Source of the DNA: HyVt-443 sp964544655
GTDB taxonomy: Bacteria; Pseudomonadota; Gammaproteobacteria; Chromatiales; Chromatiaceae
Length of the DNA stretch: 64,000 nt
Reading direction: 5' to 3'
NCBI GenBank assembly: GCA_964544655.1
Contig: CAZJCM010000010.1
Location: 1-64,000, forward strand
The notes beneath the pieces were generated by a model. That model saw only the letters and a program-made list of their open reading frames with translations. It made no database searches and had not been told where the DNA came from. Of the stretch, positions 1 to 7,439 are shown piece after piece (the first letter of the stretch is position 1; each line of letters starts with the position of its first letter). The position numbers were made by a program, and so were the translations under genes.

Positions 1-114
1 AGCGATGATCGGCTTGTCGAAATCCTCGTCCTTCATGCCTGTGGCGCGCCACAGGGAGCGGGCGCCGGCCATGTTGCGGCCATGGGTGGTGGTGCGGGAA
101 CGGTACTGGGGCAT
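1..114 (-). CDS. ilvD: Dihydroxy-acid dehydratase, N-terminal 38 residues (partial)
   Basis: Only the first 38 codons lie in the window; the gene runs off the left edge. The translation starts MPQYRSRTTTHGRNMAGARS and continues with a WRATGM segment and an acidic stretch before KPIIA. This is the highly conserved start of IlvD, the Fe-S enzyme that dehydrates dihydroxy-acids in valine, leucine and isoleucine synthesis. The ATG is preceded by GGAGAG. It is divergent from the TetR-family gene at 236, so the roughly 120-bp gap holds both promoters. Confidence 0.93.
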   Translation of the reverse strand, partial: MPQYRSRTTTHGRNMAGARSLWRATGMKDEDFDKPIIA

Positions 115-191
115 TTTTCTCTCTCCAACGGTCTCGAATATGCAATGAATCGATTATCCACCATTTTCCGGCTGCCGGCACGGGGAATAGA

Positions 192-209
192 ATTGGACTA
201 TAATCCAAT
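192..209. promoter_or_regulatory. Inverted repeat ATTGGA-N6-TCCAAT overlapping a TATAAT -10, candidate TetR operator
   Basis: The two 6-bp arms are perfect and the 6-bp spacer is CTATAA. A TATAAT hexamer at 199-204 straddles the centre. The site lies 27 bp before the start codon of the TetR-family gene and about 80 bp before ilvD. A palindrome over a -10 element upstream of a TetR gene is the usual layout for autorepression. No convincing -35 was found. Function is inferred. Confidence 0.5.
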
Positions 210-235
210 ATATCCCATCCAGCAGCGGGGTTTCC

Positions 236-814
236 ATGGCATCCAAGAGCGAACGCACCCGGCAGAAGATCATCGACGCGGCCAATCAGCTGTTCTACCG
301 CAAAGGCTACAACCGGACCTCCTTCTCCGATGTAGTGGAACAGGCTGAGGTGCCCAGAGGCAATATCTATTACTACTTCAAATCCAAGGACGAGATCCTG
401 CGGGCGGTGATCCGGCAGCGTCTGGAGACCATCAGCACCATGCTGTCGAACTGGGATGCAAACATATCCACCCCCCTGGACCGGCTGGAGCGGTTCGTCC
501 GCATCATGTATGACAGCACACCGGCACTGCTGCGGTCCGGCTGTCCCATGGGATCCCTGAATATCGAACTGGCCAAGGACCAGCCGGAACTGCAGGCCGA
601 GGCGAAAAAGCTGTTCGATCTGTTCCAGCGCTGGCTGGCGCGCCAGTTCAGTGACCTCGGCTACCCGGAAGAGGCGCGGGATCTCTCTCTGCAGTTGCTG
701 GCCCGGGGCCAGGGGCTGATCGTCATCTCCCAGGTGTACCAGGACCCGGGGTTCCTGGAACGGGGCACCCAGGAGCTGAACCGCTGGCTGGCCGAACTCG
801 CCCGTTACGCCTGA
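236..814 (+). CDS. TetR/AcrR family transcriptional regulator
   Basis: 192 residues, normal for the family. Residues 5-50 hold the DNA-binding helix-turn-helix (TRQKIIDAANQLFYRKGYNR, then SFSDVVEQAEVPRGNIYYYF), the canonical TetR signature ending in YYYFKSKDEIL. The C-terminal half is helical and resembles the TetR_C domains of AcuR/LmrA-like repressors. It contains SGCPMGSLNIELA, a Gly-Cys-Pro segment common in that subgroup. The ligand cannot be read from the sequence. It is divergent from ilvD, and a palindrome over its own promoter suggests autoregulation. Targets beyond itself are unknown. Confidence 0.9.
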   Translation: MASKSERTRQKIIDAANQLFYRKGYNRTSFSDVVEQAEVPRGNIYYYFKSKDEILRAVIRQRLETISTMLSNWDANISTPLDRLERFVRIMYDSTPALLRSGCPMGSLNIELAKDQPELQAEAKKLFDLFQRWLARQFSDLGYPEEARDLSLQLLARGQGLIVISQVYQDPGFLERGTQELNRWLAELARYA

Positions 815-833
815 GACGCATGCACGCCGGACC

Positions 834-1295
834 TCATTTTCCGACTACAGGCTCGGGCAGATGCAGTTGCGCACCAGGCCGCAGACCGAAACGCTGAAAC
901 CAGCCCCTGTTCATCTCCAGAGCATAAAGGGCCGGCGCCGGTGAGGCATAGATGCGCTTACCACCGTCAGGGAGCATGGTAAGCCATTGCAACAGCCGCC
1001 CGCTGCGGTCAAAAAACCCCACGTCCAGGGGGATCTCGGTATTCAGCATCCACATCTCGATGATCCGCTCATCCGGGAACACCAGTAACATGCCTTCATC
1101 ACGACCCAGCACGTCCCGCCCCATCAGGCCCTGGCGCCGCCCCTCCGGCGTGGCCGCCAGCTCCACCCAGGCGTTGACGTTGTTCACCTGGATCTCCACC
1201 CGATTGGCATCGCTACAGCCAAAGAGCAGAGTCAAAAACAGCAGCGGCAGCAGCCGGGTAGGAAAAAAAAAACATCGGAATATTTGCCCCGGCAA
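834..1295 (-). CDS. DUF192 family lipoprotein
   Basis: A DUF192 domain covers most of the protein (EGRRQGLMGRDVLG, EGMLLVFPDE, MWMLNTEIPLDVGFFD, ALYALEMNRGWF), preceded by a hydrophobic leader with lipobox LLFGC. DUF192 proteins are small exported beta-rich proteins without an established activity. The start is uncertain. In the sequence as given the frame is open upstream and a TTG at 1295 is a possible start. An ATG at 1275 immediately before a run of ten T (coding strand) is one base out of frame. Removing one T would give a textbook lipoprotein leader starting MFFFPTR. It is convergent with the TetR gene and divergent from argA, whose first codons it may overlap if a further-upstream start is used. 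Confidence 0.8.
   Translation of the reverse strand: MPGQIFRCFFFPTRLLPLLFLTLLFGCSDANRVEIQVNNVNAWVELAATPEGRRQGLMGRDVLGRDEGMLLVFPDERIIEMWMLNTEIPLDVGFFDRSGRLLQWLTMLPDGGKRIYASPAPALYALEMNRGWFQRFGLRPGAQLHLPEPVVGK
1263..1272. repeat. A10/T10 homopolymer in the DUF192 signal-peptide region
   Basis: Ten consecutive A on the plus strand lie directly downstream, in the gene's reading direction, of an out-of-frame ATG. A one-base length change puts that ATG in frame with the lipoprotein leader. This could be a sequencing or assembly error, or a phase-variable tract; the sequence alone cannot decide. Confidence 0.7.
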
Positions 1296-1351
1296 TGCCG
1301 CCGTCCCTACAATGTAACAATTGTTGCAAAGAATAAACGGGGCCGCGACAG

Positions 1352-2683
1352 GTGGCAAAAGATAATACCGCGCAGACCGATACCTTCGTCGACTGGTTCC
1401 GCAGTTCGTCGCCCTATATCCACGCCCACCGCGGCCGCACGTTCGTCATCGCCCTCGGCGGTGAGGCGGTGGCGGACGCGACCTTTGCCAATCTGATTCA
1501 TGACATCGCTCTCCTGCATGGCCTGGGCATCCGCCTGGTGCTGGTCCACGGCGCACGACCTCAGATAGAAGAGCGGCTGCGGCTGCGCCAGGCACAGATG
1601 CAGATCGTCAACGGACTGCGCATCACCGACGACCAGGCCCTGGCCTGCGTCAAGGAGGCCGCAGGCGCAGTACGGGTGGAGATCGAGGCACTGCTCTCGA
1701 TGGGACTGGCCAACTCACCCATGGCCGGGGCCAAGATCCGCGTCGCCTCCGGCAATTTCGTCACCGCACGCCCCCTGGGCGTACACAACGGCGTCGATTA
1801 TTGCCATACGGGACAGGTTCGGCGGGTCGACGCCGCCGCCATCCATCAGGTGCTGGCCGCCGGCGCCATCGCCCTGATCCCGCCACTGGGCTACTCCCCC
1901 ACCGGCGAGGTGTTCAACCTCAGCGCCAGCGACGTTGCGGGCTCCGTGGCCGTTGCCCTGGGCGCCGACAAACTGATCCTGCTACTGGAGGAGAAGGGGC
2001 TGAAAGACAGCCAGGGGCGGTTGATCACCAATCTGATCCCATCCGAGCTGGAGGCGATCCTGAAGCGCCGCCGGCGCATGCCGGAAGAGCTGCAGCAACA
2101 GCTGCGCAGCGCCATCGACACCTGTCGCCGCGGGGTAAAACGGATTCATCTGCTGGCCCGGCGCGTAGACGGTGTACTGCTGAAAGAGCTGTTCACCCGC
2201 GACGGCATCGGCACCATGCTGACGGCGGAGCACTACGAGGAGATCCGCAACGCCCGCATCGACGATGTGGGCGGCATCCTGGAACTGCTCTCCCCACTGG
2301 AGCGGCAGGGGGTGCTGGTACGCCGCTCCCGGGAACTCCTGGAACGGGAGATCGAGCGCTTCTCCGTGGTGGAGCTGGACGGCATGGTGATCGGCTGCGC
2401 CGCCCTCTATGTCTACCCCGATGAGCAGATGGCGGAGCTGGCCTGCGTGGTGGTGCATCCGGACTACCGCAGCGGACAGCGCGGCGACGTGCTGTTGCAG
2501 CACATGGAACAGCGCGCCCGGGAGCAAGGCATCCGCAGGCTGTTCGTGCTCACCACCCAGACCGCTCACTGGTTCCGTGAGCGTGGCTTCATGCCGCTAC
2601 CGATCAAACAGTTGCCGGTGGCAAAACAGCGGTTATACAACTACCAGCGCAACTCCAAGGCGTTCATCAAGACCCTCGACTGA
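1352..2683 (+). CDS. argA: Amino-acid N-acetyltransferase (N-acetylglutamate synthase)
   Basis: 443 residues, the same length as E. coli ArgA. The N-terminal amino-acid-kinase fold spans about residues 15-290 (FVIALGGEAV, GLGIRLVLVHGARPQIEERL, then LSASDVAGSVAVALGADKLI). A C-terminal GNAT acetyltransferase domain spans about 295-443 (ELACVVVHPDYRSGQRGDVL is the acetyl-CoA-binding motif). It makes N-acetylglutamate, the first step of arginine synthesis, and enzymes of this architecture are normally arginine-feedback-inhibited. The start is GTG with a weak GGGG upstream. It stands alone, and its 3' end is convergent with the cytochrome gene. Confidence 0.96.
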   Translation: MAKDNTAQTDTFVDWFRSSSPYIHAHRGRTFVIALGGEAVADATFANLIHDIALLHGLGIRLVLVHGARPQIEERLRLRQAQMQIVNGLRITDDQALACVKEAAGAVRVEIEALLSMGLANSPMAGAKIRVASGNFVTARPLGVHNGVDYCHTGQVRRVDAAAIHQVLAAGAIALIPPLGYSPTGEVFNLSASDVAGSVAVALGADKLILLLEEKGLKDSQGRLITNLIPSELEAILKRRRRMPEELQQQLRSAIDTCRRGVKRIHLLARRVDGVLLKELFTRDGIGTMLTAEHYEEIRNARIDDVGGILELLSPLERQGVLVRRSRELLEREIERFSVVELDGMVIGCAALYVYPDEQMAELACVVVHPDYRSGQRGDVLLQHMEQRAREQGIRRLFVLTTQTAHWFRERGFMPLPIKQLPVAKQRLYNYQRNSKAFIKTLD

Positions 2684-2764
2684 TGACCCATGGCCGGCAA
2701 TACCATCCTTCACCGGCTTTGCATCGGCCGCCGGCCAGGAGGCATCGACCCGGCAGCGGGCCTT

Positions 2765-3376
2765 CTACTGCGCCGGTTCCGGTTTCAGCCCACTGACATA
2801 GAGCGCCACCGCCGCGGTCTCCAACTCGGTCAGCTTGCTGGCGATGGTATGCATGATCGCATTGTCATTGGTGCGGACACGCTGATTGAAGGCCTGCAGC
2901 TGATCGGCCACATAGCGCTTGTGCTGTCCGGCCAGTCTGGGCAGTTGGTCGGTACCGAGCCCCTGATCACCATGGCACGATGCACAGGCCGGGATGCCAC
3001 TGAAGCGATTGCCCTTGTGAAAGATGTAATAGCCCACCGCCTGCAGCGACTTGTCCCTCACCTTATGGGAGAGGGCCGGCTTGGCGCTGAAATATCCGGC
3101 CAGGGCATCGATCTGCTCGTCGCTCAGCCCTTTCGCCATCTCGTTCATGGTTTCACTTTTCCGCCGGCCGTCACGGAAGTCCCGCAACTGCTTGGCCAGG
3201 TAGTTCGGATTCTGCCCGGCGAGCCGGGGATAGATGGCGCTGGAGGCCTCTCCTTCCCGGCCGTGACAGAGATGACAGCGTTGCTCGACGATATCCTGGG
3301 CCAGCCCCGCACCACCCGCCATGGCCACGCCGGCAAGCGACCACAACGACATCAGCAAATAGCTCAATATTCTCAT
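2765..3376 (-). CDS. Dihaem cytochrome c4-type protein
   Basis: About 203 residues with a signal peptide (MRILSYLLMSLWSLAGVAMA) and two class I haem-binding motifs, CHLCH and CASCH, one per half. Each half has the cytochrome c553/c4 pattern (YPRLAGQNPNYLAKQL and LPRLAGQHKRYVADQL). Periplasmic c4 cytochromes carry electrons from the bc1 complex or sulfur-oxidation enzymes to terminal oxidases. The ATG at 3376 was chosen because GGAAGG lies 6 bp upstream. The frame is open further upstream but that extension lacks a leader. No oxidase gene is adjacent. Confidence 0.9.
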   Translation of the reverse strand: MRILSYLLMSLWSLAGVAMAGGAGLAQDIVEQRCHLCHGREGEASSAIYPRLAGQNPNYLAKQLRDFRDGRRKSETMNEMAKGLSDEQIDALAGYFSAKPALSHKVRDKSLQAVGYYIFHKGNRFSGIPACASCHGDQGLGTDQLPRLAGQHKRYVADQLQAFNQRVRTNDNAIMHTIASKLTELETAAVALYVSGLKPEPAQ

Positions 3377-3476
3377 CATCACCCTTCCATCACTGACACA
3401 AACCACATTATGGCCGTCCCGACGCGCCTGGTGAAACCATCCGGAAAACGCCACCCATCCGCCCGTCACTGGCCGA

Positions 3477-4121
3477 TCAGCCCCTCAGCAGACCACTCTG
3501 GGCGATGCCATCGAAGATGAACTGAACCGCCAGTGCAGACAACAGCACACCAAACACCCGGCTCACCACATACATACCAGTGACACCCAACAGACGCTGT
3601 ACCTGGGTTGCCATCAACAGCAGAAGCAGCGCCAACAACAACACCGCCAGCATCCCTGCAACCACCGCGCCCTGCTGCACCGGATCACCTTCTGCATTGG
3701 CCATCAGCAGGATGGCGGCACCCATCGCACCAGGCCCGGCAATCAGGGGAGTGGCCAGTGGGAACACCGAAATATCCCGTTTGCTGACAGCCTCTTCCGC
3801 CTCCTCATTCGTCGCCGTGGTGGCCCCTGAGGCCCGGGCAAAGACCATTTCGATACCGATCAGCAACAGCAGGACACCGCCGGCCGTACGCAGCGCAGCC
3901 AGAGAGATCCCCATGGCCGCCAGCAATGCCTCACCAAGAAAAGCAAAAGCGATCAAAATGCCGGTTGCTATGGCGATACCACGCCACGCCATGGAACGTC
4001 GCTGGCGCAGCGATGCCCCCGTCGTCAGTGCAGCGAACATCATCGCAACATCCACCGGACCGATGGTGGCGAAAAATGTGGCAAAGGCGACCGCCACTGT
4101 TTCCAATACCGCTTCGTTCAA
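3477..4121 (-). CDS. MarC family integral membrane protein
   Basis: 214 residues with six predicted membrane segments, typical of the MarC/UPF0056 family (ATIGPVDVAMMFAALTTG near the N-terminus, LLLIGIEMVFA, then PLATPLIAGPGAMGAAILLM). The PLAxPLxxGPGA motif is the family hallmark. The molecular role is not established; early links to multiple antibiotic resistance were withdrawn. It lies head-to-tail after nothing obvious and is separated from the cytochrome gene by about 100 bp, so co-transcription is possible but unproven. Confidence 0.9.
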   Translation of the reverse strand: MNEAVLETVAVAFATFFATIGPVDVAMMFAALTTGASLRQRRSMAWRGIAIATGILIAFAFLGEALLAAMGISLAALRTAGGVLLLLIGIEMVFARASGATTATNEEAEEAVSKRDISVFPLATPLIAGPGAMGAAILLMANAEGDPVQQGAVVAGMLAVLLLALLLLLMATQVQRLLGVTGMYVVSRVFGVLLSALAVQFIFDGIAQSGLLRG

Positions 4122-4279
4122 GGTCCTGCCCCTGTTTGCCTCCAGACAGGCAACAGTACACCGCCTCTCCGCCCCAATCTACACTACAATAGTGGTCTGC
4201 CGTAGTGAGCCCAATAGTCCGACAGGCCACGATATGCCGGCTCGAAGCCCAATCCATTGTCATCAGATTCCATCAACAC

Positions 4280-5311
4280 ATGAACCAGGCCACCTCCGCT
4301 TCGCCCACGCACCACCAACTTTCCATCGCTCCGATGCTGGACTGGACGGACCGCTATTATCGCTACTTTGCCCGCTTGATCAGCCGCCATACCCTGCTCT
4401 ATACCGAAATGGTGACCACGGGTGCCTTGCTGCATGGGGATCAGGAACGGTTCCTGGCCTACGATCCGATCGAGCACCCCGTAGTGATACAGCTTGGCGG
4501 CAGCGATCCGGCAGAGCTGGCCGCCTGTACCCGGCTGGCCGCAAAGCGGGGATTCGACCAGGTGAACCTCAACGTGGGTTGCCCTTCCGGCCGGGTGCAA
4601 TCCGGCCGCTTTGGCGCCTGCCTGATGGCCGAGCCGGAGCTGGTGGCCGAGTGCGTTCGCGCCATGAGCGATGCTGCGGGGCTGCCGGTGACTGTCAAAC
4701 ACCGCATCGGCATCGACAATCTGGACAGCTATGATTTTTTGACCGACTTCGTCGGTAAGGTGGCAGAAGCCGGCTGCAACGGTTTCATCGTCCACGCCCG
4801 CAAGGCCTGGCTGCAGGGACTGAGTCCGAAAGAAAACCGTGAGATCCCGCCGCTGGACTATGCTGTGGTGCACCGGCTGAAGCAAGACTTCCCCCGCTTG
4901 GAGATCGTGATAAACGGCGGCTTCAAATCCCTGGATGAGGTCCTTGCCCAGCTCCCCCATGTCGATGGCGTGATGATCGGCCGGGAGGCCTACCACAACC
5001 CCTGGATCCTGGCCGAGGTGGACCGGCGGATCTACGGCGACCCCACACCTGCACCTACGCGACGGCAAATCATCGAACGTCTGCTGCCGTTCATCGACCG
5101 GGAGCTGGCCCGGGGCACCCCTTTGCATCGCATCACCCGCCATCTCCTTGGCCTGTTCCACGGCCAACCCGGAGGCCGCATATGGCGGCGTCGGCTGAGT
5201 GAACAGACATGGAAAAAAGAGGCATCGGCATCGCTGCTGCTGGCAACCGCCGATTATATTACCTTGCGCTATGGAGAAGGCGAAAGATCATCAAAAAGCA
5301 ATATTTGCTGA
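4280..5311 (+). CDS. dusA: tRNA-dihydrouridine(20/20a) synthase DusA
   Basis: 343 residues from the ATG at 4280. The flavin TIM barrel shows SIAPMLDWTDRYYRYF at the start, the catalytic-cysteine segment NVGCPSGRVQSGRFGACLM, and the lysine/histidine region VKHRIGIDN and GFIVHARKAWL, which match DusA rather than DusB/C. It reduces uridines 20 and 20a in the tRNA D-loop using NADPH and FMN. The frame is open 75 bp upstream, but conservation begins at the chosen start. The short hairpin AGCAA-TAT-TTGCT with a following T-run around 5300-5330 may terminate it. Confidence 0.95.
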   Translation: MNQATSASPTHHQLSIAPMLDWTDRYYRYFARLISRHTLLYTEMVTTGALLHGDQERFLAYDPIEHPVVIQLGGSDPAELAACTRLAAKRGFDQVNLNVGCPSGRVQSGRFGACLMAEPELVAECVRAMSDAAGLPVTVKHRIGIDNLDSYDFLTDFVGKVAEAGCNGFIVHARKAWLQGLSPKENREIPPLDYAVVHRLKQDFPRLEIVINGGFKSLDEVLAQLPHVDGVMIGREAYHNPWILAEVDRRIYGDPTPAPTRRQIIERLLPFIDRELARGTPLHRITRHLLGLFHGQPGGRIWRRRLSEQTWKKEASASLLLATADYITLRYGEGERSSKSNIC

Positions 5312-5358
5312 TAAGTATTTTTTATATACAATGGAAGTAATTTGGGCCATAATAAATG

Positions 5359-5374
5359 TGTGATGCAGTTCACA
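5359..5374. promoter_or_regulatory. CRP/FNR-superfamily binding site, TGTGA-N6-TCACA
   Basis: A perfect CRP half-site pair, extended by symmetric flanking G and C, with an A/T-rich side (AATAAATG). It lies 46 bp before the start codon of the 34-residue membrane protein and about 50 bp after dusA, with no other plus-strand gene near. This exact inverted repeat is the consensus for CRP/Vfr. The regulator itself is not in the window. Confidence 0.6.
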
Positions 5375-5420
5375 CTTTGTCTTAACGGATTCAGCGCAAA
5401 TTCAAGGGAGGGTACACAAG

Positions 5421-5525
5421 ATGTCTGCCCAAACGCGCAAGAAAATAGCCGAAGCCCTTATCGTTGTGGGTTTATTCCTGGCCACCGCGGCCTATCTCGC
5501 TTTCTCCCCGCTTTTTCCGGCATAG
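5421..5525 (+). CDS. 34-residue single-pass membrane protein, unknown
   Basis: Starts MSAQTRKKIAEALIVVGLF and ends LSPLFPA-type with AFSPLFPA. A short basic N-terminus is followed by one hydrophobic segment of about 20 residues. AGGGAGGG lies 8-10 bp before the ATG, a strong ribosome-binding site. A CRP-type site lies 46 bp upstream. The last 54 bp overlap the 3' end of the convergent kinase gene. No family was recognised. The good translation signal and the regulatory site argue that it is real. Confidence 0.6.
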   Translation: MSAQTRKKIAEALIVVGLFLATAAYLAFSPLFPA

Positions 5526-7103
5526 GAACCCGTCGACCAACGCAGCCAACTCAGCTGCAGGCCGACTGGCCGGCAGGGAACAGCTGCGCTCATCCTCTGT
5601 CAGGGGCTCCTGCTGAGTGAGCTGGACCCGCAACACGGCCACATCCGCCTCTGACGGATCGCATCCCTTTCGTTTCCGCCTGATCAGGCGCCGCTTCAGC
5701 TCCGCAACCGGCACGGGGAAATCCAGAATAAGAAAAGCTGCACCGGAGCGTCGTGCCAGCGCCTGAAAACTGCGCCGCTGGGCCTGTTTCAGGAAGGTCG
5801 CATCCACGATCACGTTGAATCCGGCCTGCAACAGCTGCTGCGCCAGCAGTTCCAGCCGCTGATAGGTGGCTTGGGAAAAGTCCGTGCTATAGATGCCCTG
5901 ATCGACAGCGGAGCCGGAATCGGCCCCGGCATCCAGGCCGGCAAGCCGCTTGCGCTCTACATCAGAACGCAGACGAACAGCAGGCAGCCGGGACAACAAC
6001 GCTTCCGTAATGGTGCTCTTGCCCGATCCGGACAGGCCATGGGTGATCAACAGGCGCGGAGGTTGACGCCGGGTGTAGGCACATGCCTGGTCGAGGTAAG
6101 CGGTAAACTCATCCCACGCCCTCCCCATTTCGTGCTGCTGCCGCAGCTGCATGGCGGTCACCTTGGCCCGCACCATCGCCCGGTAGACCTGATAGAACCG
6201 CAGCAGTTCCAGCCCTGGATAGTCACCGGTGATCTCCAGATAACGATTCAGAAGCCACCAGGCCTGGACATCCAGCCCCTTCTCCTCCATGTCCATGAGC
6301 AGGAAGGCCAGCTCGCTGACAGTATCTATCCAGCGCAGGTCCGGGTTGAACTCGATACCATCGAAAATGATCAACCGCTCCCCTTCGAGCGCTATGTTAC
6401 CGAGGTGCAGGTCGCCATGACATTCACGGATGAAACCTTCCTCCCTGCGCCGTTCGAGTACGGAGCGCAAACGGGTGAACTGATCCCGGGTCCAGTCGGA
6501 CAAGGCATTCAGGCGCGCATCGAACGCACCATGCCCGACCGCTGTCTGGACCTGAAGAAAATTCTGCTGCATGGGAAGCAGCACCTTGTCCGGAGTGCCA
6601 TAGGGCTGGTCCACGCCGCAGCGGGCAATCGATGCGTGAAATGCCCCTAACCGCTGCGCCAGCCGGCCGGCCACTGTTTGATCCAGCAACTGCGGATGGT
6701 TGGTGAGCAGCCCCTCCTGGGAGAAGCGACGCATATGCACCGCATACTCCAATGCGTCACCGCCTCCTCCCAGGTGTGGGGTCTGGATGCTACCGGTAAC
6801 CGGAATCACCCCGAGGTAGATATCCGCTTCCAGACGCCGGTTGAGGCGGATCTCTTCGAGGCAGAAATGGTGCCGGCGGCTCAGGCTGGAAAAGTCGAGA
6901 AACCCGAGATTTACCGGCTTTTTTATCTTATAGGCGGAGTCTCCCGCCAACAGCACGGTGGAGATATGGGTCTCGATCAGAGACGCATCATCGTCCTCTG
7001 CGGCCAACTGCCGCAGCAGATGGTCCATCAGCTGCCGATGTTGGTCGAGGCTCGAGATCATGGGGGCGACATGAATGGAAGTGGAAATCCACTTTATACC
7101 CAT
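5472..7103 (-). CDS. Aminoglycoside phosphotransferase-fold / AAA kinase fusion protein
   Basis: 543 residues. The N-terminal part (about 25-340) is a COG2187-type kinase fold with ECHGDLHLGNIALEG as catalytic loop and IFDGIEFNPDLRWID as the metal-binding segment. The C-terminal part (about 350-520) is a P-loop kinase (ITHGLSGSGKSTITEALL is Walker A) of the COG0645 type. Such two-domain proteins are widespread in proteobacteria and their substrate is unknown; they are not established resistance enzymes. No clear Shine-Dalgarno was seen at the ATG used. An alternative ATG lies at 7061. Confidence 0.87.
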   Translation of the reverse strand: MGIKWISTSIHVAPMISSLDQHRQLMDHLLRQLAAEDDDASLIETHISTVLLAGDSAYKIKKPVNLGFLDFSSLSRRHHFCLEEIRLNRRLEADIYLGVIPVTGSIQTPHLGGGGDALEYAVHMRRFSQEGLLTNHPQLLDQTVAGRLAQRLGAFHASIARCGVDQPYGTPDKVLLPMQQNFLQVQTAVGHGAFDARLNALSDWTRDQFTRLRSVLERRREEGFIRECHGDLHLGNIALEGERLIIFDGIEFNPDLRWIDTVSELAFLLMDMEEKGLDVQAWWLLNRYLEITGDYPGLELLRFYQVYRAMVRAKVTAMQLRQQHEMGRAWDEFTAYLDQACAYTRRQPPRLLITHGLSGSGKSTITEALLSRLPAVRLRSDVERKRLAGLDAGADSGSAVDQGIYSTDFSQATYQRLELLAQQLLQAGFNVIVDATFLKQAQRRSFQALARRSGAAFLILDFPVPVAELKRRLIRRKRKGCDPSEADVAVLRVQLTQQEPLTEDERSCSLPASRPAAELAALVDGFLCRKKRGESEIGRGGQE

Positions 7104-7172
7104 TGACGAAAAGATGGTATCTTTCGCCTAATCCATCATGAACGATAGTGAGATTAAACAGGAGTCACGACC

Positions 7173-7373
7173 ATGAGCACCGATCGCCTCATCTTTGCCT
7201 TTGCCGGCGCATTCATTCTCCTGAGCCTGTTGCTCGCCCACTACCATGATCCGAACTGGCTCTGGTTCACCGCCTTCGTTGGTGCCAACCTGCTGCAGTC
7301 CGCCTTTACCGGCTTCTGCCCGCTGGCGAAAATCCTGCAAAAGCTGGGCAGCAAGAGCGGCGCTGCTTTCTAA
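7173..7373 (+). CDS. YgaP-like inner membrane protein (DUF2892)
   Basis: 66 residues with two membrane helices and the family pattern TDRLIFAFAGAFILLSLLLA, then FVGANLLQSAFTGFCPLAKIL. The FTGFCPL motif is characteristic of DUF2892, the membrane part of YgaP. Here there is no fused rhodanese domain. AGGAG lies 9 bp before the ATG. Small DUF2892 proteins often accompany sulfur-metabolism genes, but none is adjacent here. Function unknown. Confidence 0.87.
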   Translation: MSTDRLIFAFAGAFILLSLLLAHYHDPNWLWFTAFVGANLLQSAFTGFCPLAKILQKLGSKSGAAF

Positions 7374-7386
7374 CCCGACGGCCACC

Positions 7387-7429
7387 ACCCTGGCCGCCTG
7401 CGAACGACATCGTGAGCAGGTGCCAGGGT
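7387..7429. terminator. Hairpin between convergent DUF2892 and rimO genes
   Basis: ACCCTGGC (7387-7394) pairs with GCCAGGGT (7422-7429), and the adjacent GCCTGC pairs with GCAGG. The loop is about 14 bases. There is no T-run on either strand, so this may be a weak bidirectional terminator or an mRNA 3' stabiliser. Confidence 0.45.
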
Positions 7430-7439
7430 AGCGATGCAA

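Noticed and set aside
2690..3520. Long plus-strand frame of 276 residues opposite cytochrome c4
   Set aside because: Antisense to a gene with two clear haem motifs; it has no recognisable domain.
5472..7061. Kinase fusion as an aminoglycoside resistance gene
   Set aside because: The fold is shared, but the two-domain COG2187-COG0645 arrangement is a widespread housekeeping-type protein without shown drug activity.
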